64,000 nucleotides of DNA from positions 16,137,471-16,201,470 of the forward strand of contig JAIOJX010000027.1 in NCBI GenBank assembly GCA_022376925.1. Reading direction: 5' to 3'. Made by a program: the position numbers and the translations under genes. Below the pieces are notes generated by a model. The model ran no database searches and was not told the origin of the DNA. It saw only the letters and a list, made by a program, of their open reading frames with translations. Numbering within the stretch: position 1 is the first letter of the stretch; each line of letters begins with the position of its first letter. This DNA comes from Tragulus kanchil. Lineage: Eukaryota > Chordata > Mammalia > Artiodactyla > Tragulidae. This document shows positions 56,957 to 64,000 of the stretch, one piece after another.

Positions 56957-57440
56957 ATACAATGCTCATCTGAATTAAATCCTCCCATTCTCGTCCATTT
57001 GAGTTCACCGATTCCTAAGATGTGGGTGTTCATGCTTGCCGTCTCCTGCTTGACCGTGAGCTTGATTCATGGACCTCACGTTCCGGGTTCTTCTGCAGTA
57101 TTGTTTTTTACAGCGTCAGACCTTACTTTCACCCACAGACGTGTCCACACCTGGCATCGTTTCCACTTGGCCCGGCCTCTTCATTCTCTCTGGAGCTGCG
57201 TCTCTGCTCTTCCCCGTGGCATGCTAGCCACCTTTTGACCTGGGTTGGGGCGGCTCATCTTCTGTTGTCGTATCTTTTTGCCTTTATGTACTGTTCATGG
57301 GGTTCTTGGGCAGGAATGCTGGAGTGGCTTGCTGTTCCCTCTTCCGGTGGACCACGTTTTCTCAGAACTCTCCACTGCGATCTCTCTGTGGCCCTGCATG
57401 GCACAGCTCTGAGCTTCATTGAATTCCCCAAGCCCCTTCC
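56957..57440 (-). mobile_element. BovB (RTE) LINE fragment, 5' coding part (D14 copy 1)
   Basis: Antisense to the endonuclease-side coding region of BovB: CCCATTCTCGTCCATTTGAG, GATTCATGGACCTCACGTTC and CTTATGTACTGTTCATGG-type phrases. Degenerate. Confidence 0.8.
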
Positions 57441-57464
57441 CCATGATAAGACTGTGACCCACAA

Positions 57465-57545
57465 AGGGGGAAAAACTAGACACCTGTGTACAACTGAGTC
57501 ACTGTGCTGTACACTTGAAACTAACACAGCATCATAAATCGCTAA
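57465..57545 (+). mobile_element. L1 3'-end remnant (also at 58588-58668)
   Basis: CAACTGAGTCACTGTGCTGT followed by CTTGAAACTAACACAGC. Confidence 0.7.
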
Positions 57546-57563
57546 CAAAGAAAAAGAAAAAGA

Positions 57564-57838
57564 TGGGCTTCCCTGGTGGACCTGTGAGTGAAGAATTCGC
57601 CTTGCAGTGCAAGGGGCGCCGGTTCGATCCCTGGCCTGGGAAGATCCCACGTGCCGCGGAGCGGCTGGACTGGTGTGTCCAGCTACAGGCTGGCACTCTG
57701 GAGCGCATGCGCCCAGAGCCGGTGCTCTGCGACAAGAGAGGCCGCTGCAGTGGGAGGCCCACACAGGCCAAAAATTAAAGATGGATGAAAATAAATAAAT
57801 AAAAAGCCAATAAAAGAGGCCAAAATTTTTAAAAAATA
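57564..57838 (+). mobile_element. CHR-type SINE (D14 copy 1)
   Basis: Full-length: GGGCTTCCCTGGTGGACCTG, CCGGTTCGATCCCTGG, and a tail AAATAAATAAATAAAAAGCC. Confidence 0.93.
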
Positions 57839-58079
57839 AAAAAGAATATTCTTTATCTCCATCTTAAAAAAATCTTAAATAGTCATTTTGTTTCACATTG
57901 CGTTTGCAAGATCCGTGGAGATGCAGCAGTGGACGGCCCGGCTCTGGTCGGGAAGCCTGTGGAGCTCAGTAGGGCCTCGTGCAGAAGAACACACCCCCAG
58001 CCACGTGCTGTGTTTTGGAGTCCTGCTGACTCTGAGGGCTGCTTCATTTCTTCCGGGCGATTCCTGCCCACGGTAGCAG

Positions 58080-58563
58080 ATACAATGCTCATCTGAATTA
58101 AATCCTCCCATTCTCGTCCATTTGAGTTCACCGATTCCTAAGATGTGGGTGTTCATGCTTGCCGTCTCCTGCTTGACCGTGAGCTTGATTCATGGACCTC
58201 ACGTTCCGGGTTCTTCTGCAGTATTGTTTTTTACAGCGTCAGACCTTACTTTCACCCACAGACGTGTCCACACCTGGCATCGTTTCCACTTGGCCCGGCC
58301 TCTTCATTCTCTCTGGAGCTGCGTCTCTGCTCTTCCCCGTGGCATGCTAGCCACCTTTTGACCTGGGTTGGGGCGGCTCATCTTCTGTTGTCGTATCTTT
58401 TTGCCTTTATGTACTGTTCATGGGGTTCTTGGGCAGGAATGCTGGAGTGGCTTGCTGTTCCCTCTTCCGGTGGACCACGTTTTCTCAGAACTCTCCACTG
58501 CGATCTCTCTGTGGCCCTGCATGGCACAGCTCTGAGCTTCATTGAATTCCCCAAGCCCCTTCC
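58080..58563 (-). mobile_element. BovB fragment (D14 copy 2)
   Basis: Identical to 56957-57440, offset 1123 bp. Confidence 0.8.
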
Positions 58564-58686
58564 CCATGATAAGACTGTGACCCACAAAGGGGGAAAAACT
58601 AGACACCTGTGTACAACTGAGTCACTGTGCTGTACACTTGAAACTAACACAGCATCATAAATCGCTAACAAAGAAAAAGAAAAAGA

Positions 58687-58961
58687 TGGGCTTCCCTGGT
58701 GGACCTGTGAGTGAAGAATTCGCCTTGCAGTGCAAGGGGCGCCGGTTCGATCCCTGGCCTGGGAAGATCCCACGTGCCGCGGAGCGGCTGGACTGGTGTG
58801 TCCAGCTACAGGCTGGCACTCTGGAGCGCATGCGCCCAGAGCCGGTGCTCTGCGACAAGAGAGGCCGCTGCAGTGGGAGGCCCACACAGGCCAAAAATTA
58901 AAGATGGATGAAAATAAATAAATAAAAAGCCAATAAAAGAGGCCAAAATTTTTAAAAAATA
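58687..58961 (+). mobile_element. CHR-type SINE (D14 copy 2)
   Basis: Identical to 57564-57838. Confidence 0.93.
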
Positions 58962-59113
58962 AAAAAGAATATTCTTTATCTCCATCTTAAAAAAATCTTA
59001 AATAGTCATTTTGTTTCACATTGCGTTTGCAAGATCCGTGGAGATGCAGCAGTGGACGGCCCGGCTCTGGTCGGGAAGCCTGTGGAGCTCAGTAGGGCCT
59101 CGTGCAGAAGACA

Positions 59114-59827
59114 CACTCAGCACCTGCCTGTCTGCAGCCTGGAGGCCTTCGGAAGGGCTGGCCTCTGCTGCTCCGAGGACCCGGGCAGGTCACTTCCTCT
59201 CCTCTGCGCCTCCATCTCACGCAAGAGGCTATTAGTGCCTACTTCACAGAGGTGCTGGGAGACTTAATTAAGGCTCGCTAAGTGCTTTGAAATCCACGGA
59301 TGAAAGGCCCCGTGGGGGAGAACTGTATTATTACTTTGCGTATCATCTTAAGAAGTGGATATGATGATACCCACCTGACACTTTTCATCTTCAAAGTGTC
59401 TTCCAGACATTAGCCAATTACACGTCACGGTTCTCTGCCCCGTCCGTGGGTGTCCTCTGGAGGGGGACCACGCAGGGAGGAGGGGCTCCTCTCCCACCTC
59501 AGCCTGGGGAGTGGGCGCGAGGCAGGGTCCCAGCTTCCTCTGCTGCACCTTCCTCCCGGCCCGGGCTTTTGCCTGCCCGGTCTCTGCTCCTCTCTCCCAC
59601 ACGGCCTTTGAAACCGCTTTTCTTCTTTATTGTGTGCTTGATGCCTGCCGCCCGTCAAATGTCGCTAGTTCCAAGATGCTTCCTTTCCCCCACATCTGAG
59701 CATCCTTGAAACCCGTCCGCATCTCACAACATGTTCATTCAGCTGAGAGTGTTGTCCTGACTGGTCTCATCCGCCTGTCAAAGGTCACTCACTGTGGAAA
59801 CAGGGTTTTGCCGTTCACTCTGGAACT
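59114..59827. other. Single-copy segment with a MIR remnant (59180-59300)
   Basis: GGCAGGTCACTTCCTCTCC, ATTAGTGCCTACTTCACAGA and GCTAAGTGCTTTGAAA follow the MIR core order. No gene recognised. Confidence 0.6.
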
Positions 59828-60055
59828 CGGGCTTCCCTGGTGGCTCAGACTGTAGAGAATCTGCCTGCAGTGGGGGACACCCAGGTTCGATCCCTGGGTC
59901 AGGAAGACCCCCGGAGAAGGGAATGGCTACCCACTCCAGCCTTCTCGCCTGGAGGCTCCCACAGACGGAGGCGATGGTGAAGCTCAGGGCAGCCTGCCAT
60001 GCTGCAGCCCACGGGTCTCAAAGGGTCGGGCGTGACTTCGCAGTTGAACAACTAG
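59828..60055 (+). mobile_element. Bov-tA SINE
   Basis: GGGCTTCCCTGGTGGCTCAG, GGTTCGATCCCTGGGTCAGG, with the end diverged. Confidence 0.92.
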
Positions 60056-60639
60056 AACGCACAGCTTTGTGATTTAGTTCATGCTCATTATTTTTACCTA
60101 ATTATTACTTAATTTACTTAATTATTACTTAAATTTTCCTTTATTCTTAGCTGTTAAGGTGCTGAAACTTTTCCTCAAAAACGTGTACATAAATGTACAT
60201 GTGTCTGTCATGTCACTTTGAGACTGTATTAATCCAGCCTGACAAAAATTCAGATAAGGAGCCCAGAAAGTATACATTAACAGCAAAGTACAATGTAGTC
60301 ACTATTGATGACAGAATGTATCACAGGGGAAAAGTTGAAATCTGCCTATAAAATTCAAGTGGAATAATTTATCACATAATTTGCAATATTGTCTGAGTGT
60401 CATAGGAATCAAATTTAAAATAAAAATCAGGTTACAAATATAAAATTTTAATTACTGAAAATTTTTGGATCTTGCGCAGATTGAAATTAATAAAATTTTC
60501 TACATTTCTTCTTTATTTCCTTATATAATTTACTATTATCCAATCATACTTGACAGTATATATATATATATATATATACATATACAAGCGCAGGTTTGTA
60601 ACTAAGTTATTTGTTTTGTAAATGATAAAGTCTTTTTTA
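60056..60639. other. AT-rich segment with (TA)11 at 60558-60579
   Basis: No gene or classified repeat recognised. Most of it is repeated at 61512-61821 by D15; the microsatellite is at 61739-61760 there with the same unit count. Confidence 0.6.
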
Positions 60640-60987
60640 AAAATTTTATTAATTTATTTATTTTTGGCTATTTTGAGTTTTCAGTGCTGCCGCAGGCTCT
60701 TCTCTAGTTGCAGGGAGTGGGGGCTACTCTCCGGTTAATGTGAGCAGGCTTCTTGTTGCAGTGACTTCTCTTGTTGTGGAACTCGGGCTCTAGGGCACAT
60801 GGGCGTCAATAGTTGCGGCATATGGGCTCCATAGTTGTGGCTCTGAGGCCCTAGAGCACAGGCTCAATAGTTGTGGCTTATGGGCTTAGTTGCTCTATGG
60901 TATGTGGGATCTTCCTGGATCTAGGATGAAACCTGCGATTCCTGCTTGTCAGGGGAATTCTTTACCACTGGGCTACCAGGGAAGCCC
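60640..60987 (-). mobile_element. CHR-1-like SINE (D15 copy 1)
   Basis: Antisense: TTTATTTATTTTTGGCTATT tail, internal CTCTTCTCTAGTTGCAGGG, head CTACCAGGGAAGCCC. Confidence 0.9.
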
Positions 60988-61511
60988 TGGATAAAGTCTT
61001 TAAATTTAGTTTCCAACAATTTCTTATAAGAAAGAAATTGCCAGCCCCTCTCCACCCCTCTCTGCCACCCCCTCCATTTCTATTATAATAGTAACATATG
61101 GGCACTGTCTGAAGTGGAAATGCAGATAATTAAGGAAATGGCAACAGTAACTCCTAAGTTTCAATTTTTGTGCTATTCACAGTGCAATGATCACAAAAAT
61201 AACACACTTTTAACTTTAAACTGCATTATTAACGTTTTTTTCCCATTACTCCCTAAGTCTAGATAGTCCAAAGAACCATAAATTCAGCCTTGGTTCATAG
61301 CCTTTGCTAGTTTCCGTGGTATAAATACTCAGAGACCAATGCCAATAGCTTATTACTGTATTTCTTTCTACATTTTCCTCCTTTCTTTATTAGAAACATT
61401 TCCTTCCTCTGGCTATAAAAATAACTTAGGCCCGTGGTAGGAAAATCAGAAAACATAGAAACCAGCATATTATAAAATATCAGCCGCCCAAAATAAAATT
61501 CACAGTGGAAT
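60988..61511. other. AT-rich segment, no gene recognised
   Basis: Repeated at 62170-62673 and in part at 63482-63778. The 95-codon minus frame 61307-61594 is A/T-driven. Confidence 0.5.
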
Positions 61512-61821
61512 AAAAGTTGAAATCTGCCTATAAAATTCAAGTGGAATAATTTATCACATAATTTGCAATATTGTCTGAGTGTCATAGGAATCAAATTTAA
61601 AATAAAAATCAGGTTACAAATATAAAATTTTAATTACTGAAAATTTTTGGATCTTGCGCAGATTGAAATTAATAAAATTTTCTACATTTCTTCTTTATTT
61701 CCTTATATAATTTACTATTATCCAATCATACTTGACAGTATATATATATATATATATATACATATACAAGCGCAGGTTTGTAACTAAGTTATTTGTTTTG
61801 TAAATGATAAAGTCTTTTTTA

Positions 61822-62169
61822 AAAATTTTATTAATTTATTTATTTTTGGCTATTTTGAGTTTTCAGTGCTGCCGCAGGCTCTTCTCTAGTTGCAGGGAGT
61901 GGGGGCTACTCTCCGGTTAATGTGAGCAGGCTTCTTGTTGCAGTGACTTCTCTTGTTGTGGAACTCGGGCTCTAGGGCACATGGGCGTCAATAGTTGCGG
62001 CATATGGGCTCCATAGTTGTGGCTCTGAGGCCCTAGAGCACAGGCTCAATAGTTGTGGCTTATGGGCTTAGTTGCTCTATGGTATGTGGGATCTTCCTGG
62101 ATCTAGGATGAAACCTGCGATTCCTGCTTGTCAGGGGAATTCTTTACCACTGGGCTACCAGGGAAGCCC
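61822..62169 (-). mobile_element. CHR-1-like SINE (D15 copy 2)
   Basis: Identical to 60640-60987, offset 1182 bp. Confidence 0.9.
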
Positions 62170-62871
62170 TGGATAAAGTCTTTAAATTTAGTTTCCAACA
62201 ATTTCTTATAAGAAAGAAATTGCCAGCCCCTCTCTGCCACCCCCTCTCTGCCACCCCCTCCATTTCTATTATAATAGTAACATATGGGCACTGTCTGAAG
62301 TGGAAATGCAGATAATTAAGGAAATGGCAACAGTAACTCCTAAGTTTCAATTTTTGTGCTATTCACAGTGCAATGATCACAAAAATAACACACTTTTAAC
62401 TTTAAACTGCATTATTAACGTTTTTTTCCCATTACTCCCTAAGTCTAGATAGTCCAAAGAACCATAAATTCAGCCTTGGTTCATAGCCTTTGCTAGTTTC
62501 CGTGGTATAAATACTCAGAGACCAATGCCAATAGCTTATTACTGTATTTCTTTCTACATTTTCCTCCTTTCTTTATTAGAAACATTTCCTTCCTCTGGCT
62601 ATAAAAATAACTTAGGCCCGTGGTAGGAAAATCAGAAAACATAGAAACCAGCATAGTATAAAATATCAGCCGCTAATAATCCCATTTGATTATTACTATA
62701 ATCAAAACGACAGTCATAACTCATGTTTCTGTATTACACAAATAAGCCATGTTAATTACAAAAAATAGACAAAAAGAAGAAAATTACCTACACTCAACTT
62801 TCTGGTGTGTTTCCTCCTAGTGTGTATTTGTCTTTATTTTTAACTGGGAGTAGCCGTGTCTGTGTTGATAC

Positions 62872-63030
62872 TGGGCGTCCCCGTGGCTCAGCAGGTAAAG
62901 ATACTGCAGCGCAGGAGACACAAGCGTGGCCGCGAGCCCTGGGCTGGCAGGGTCCTCTGGAGGAGGGCGCGGCGCGGCGGGCTGCAGCCCACGGGGTTGC
63001 AGAGGGTTGGACAGGACCGAGCGCGTACAT
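62872..63030 (+). mobile_element. Diverged Bov-tA SINE (its D16 copy starts at 63977)
   Basis: GGGCGTCCCCGTGGCTCAGC head and GGGTTGGACAGGACCGAGCG end. Confidence 0.85.
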
Positions 63031-63149
63031 GCTATCTATGTAAACCCAAAATTGAAAACATGGAGTGTGTATAATTTTTCTTGATTTTCAACTTATGTAC
63101 TGTTCTGCAGTCTTTCCCAGAGCTAATCCACTCTATGGTCTGTGACCTG

Positions 63150-63470
63150 GAAATTGCATTCTCAGGTACAAGCCTGGAGGTGATCCCTGGGGCCGCTGTG
63201 ACCAAGTGCCACAGACTGGCTGGATTCCACAGCGGAAGTTTACTTCCTCCCGGGTTTGGAGGCCAGACGTCCAAGGTCAGGGTCGGCTGACTTGGCTCCT
63301 CCTGAAGGCAGCCAGCCTTTCTCTTCAGCTTTCAGATGGTCAGCCTCCTCAGGCTGCCCCCTCACTAAGTGCTGAGGCCAGGAGGCGAGCCTCAGCCACC
63401 TGCTTGAAAGGTCATTCTCTCACGGCTCCGCCATACTGCTGTCCCTGCCAGGGTGCACGGCTGCCTCCGT
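63150..63470. repeat. Probable ancient interspersed repeat, unclassified
   Basis: GGGGCCGCTGTGACCAAGTGCC, TTTGGAGGCCAGACGTCCAA and CTCTCACGGCTC have the order of a widespread old mammalian repeat, but I cannot name the family with confidence. Confidence 0.4.
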
Positions 63471-64000
63471 CAGACTGCGATTCACAAAAATAACACACTT
63501 TTAACTTTAAACTGCATTATTAACGTTTTTTTCCCATTACTCCCTAAGTCTAGATAGTCCAAAGAACCATAAATTCAGCCTTGGTTCATAGCCTTTGCTA
63601 GTTTCCGTGGTATAAATACTCAGAGACCAATGCCAATAGCTTATTACTGTATTTCTTTCTACATTTTCCTCCTTTCTTTATTAGAAACATTTCCTTCCTC
63701 TGGCTATAAAAATAACTTAGGCCCGTGGTAGGAAAATCAGAAAACATAGAAACCAGCATAGTATAAAATATCAGCCGCTAATAATCCCATTTGATTATTA
63801 CTATAATCAAAACGACAGTCATAACTCATGTTTCTGTATTACACAAATAAGCCATGTTAATTACAAAAAATAGACAAAAAGAAGAAAATTACCTACACTC
63901 AACTTTCTGGTGTGTTTCCTCCTAGTGTGTATTTGTCTTTATTTTTAACTGGGAGTAGCCGTGTCTGTGTTGATACTGGGCGTCCCCGTGGCTCAGCAGG

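Larger units (their letters stand above)
56878..59113 (+). repeat. Duplication D14: copies 56878-57990 and 58001-59113
   Basis: Offset 1123 bp. It contains BovB, an L1 end and a CHR SINE. The copies are identical as far as I can read. Confidence 0.97.
60330..62673 (+). repeat. Duplication D15: copies 60330-61487 and 61512-62673
   Basis: Offset 1182 bp, then 1186 bp because a CTCTGCCACCCC motif is repeated differently (61046 against 62230). AT-rich and includes a CHR SINE. Confidence 0.97.
62377..64000 (+). repeat. Duplication D16: copies 62377-63481 and 63482-64000 (continues past window)
   Basis: Offset 1105 bp. The visible second copy is 519 bp and ends at the window edge inside a SINE, so the unit must continue. 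It overlaps the end of D15. Confidence 0.95.

Noticed and set aside
57607..57640. tRNA gene calls at GGTTCGATCCCTGG motifs
   Set aside because: These are B boxes of CHR or Bov-tA SINEs; no cloverleaf with a full acceptor stem is present.
1673..64000. The 1.1-kb duplications as a new biological amplification or a mobile element of fixed length
   Set aside because: There is no shared terminal sequence, target-site duplication or common content between different pairs, and errors cluster at junctions; an assembly origin explains all of it.
1..64000. CRISPR arrays, operons, prokaryotic or phage systems, rRNA genes
   Set aside because: None seen; the direct repeats are kilobase-scale and the genome is mammalian.

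Overview
The window is mammalian nuclear DNA from a ruminant, probably a bovid. It carries spliced exons with GT/AG borders and many ruminant-restricted retroposons: Bov-tA type SINEs with a tRNA-Glu-like head, BovB (RTE) LINE fragments, CHR-type SINEs and artiodactyl L1 ends. The species cannot be fixed from the sequence alone.

Region 1 (1-10682, + strand) is the 3' half of AXIN2, the Wnt-pathway scaffold and negative-feedback gene. Six coding exons are visible: 1-283 (cut by the window edge), 392-586, 842-1078, 1333-1428, 3949-4116 and 9225-9351. The last two encode the DIX polymerisation domain, and TGA is at 9349-9351. All junctions are phase 2. The 3' UTR runs to an ATTAAA signal at 10659-10664, and just after the stop it holds an 87-bp diverged tandem copy of the last codons.

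Region 2 (10683-44370) is gene-poor flank: L1 3' ends, Bov-tA and CHR SINEs, BovB pieces, ancient L1/L2/MIR remnants and GC-rich single-copy DNA. Two items stand out. One is a retroposed H/ACA snoRNA (SNORA48-like) at 42594-42727, inserted in a SINE tail and flanked by 12-bp target-site duplications. The other is an unclassified block at 18880-19350 with two TCF/LEF-type motifs, a candidate regulatory element.

Region 3 (44371-46657, - strand) is a processed retrocopy of ESD (esterase D / S-formylglutathione hydrolase). It has a poly-A tract, a poly-A signal, a 14-bp target-site duplication and a fully open 282-codon frame with the Ser-Asp-His triad intact. It appears twice only because an assembly-type duplication falls on it.

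Region 4 (46658-64000) is repeat-rich intergenic DNA with no convincing gene, two CpG-rich blocks in or near it, and an AT-rich end.

The dominant signal is at another scale. Sixteen direct tandem duplications, each with a 1.04-1.19 kb offset and almost 100% identity, are scattered through the window. They ignore content: exon, intron, LINE, SINE, retrogene and single-copy DNA are all hit. Differences between copies are often small deletions in GC runs and homopolymers within about 200 bp of the junction. About 17 kb (roughly a quarter) of the window is therefore redundant. I read this as overlapping contig ends joined without being merged, not as biology. Distances and copy numbers here (the doubled DIX exon, the doubled ESD) should be read after collapsing these copies. 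I found no previously undescribed biological system.
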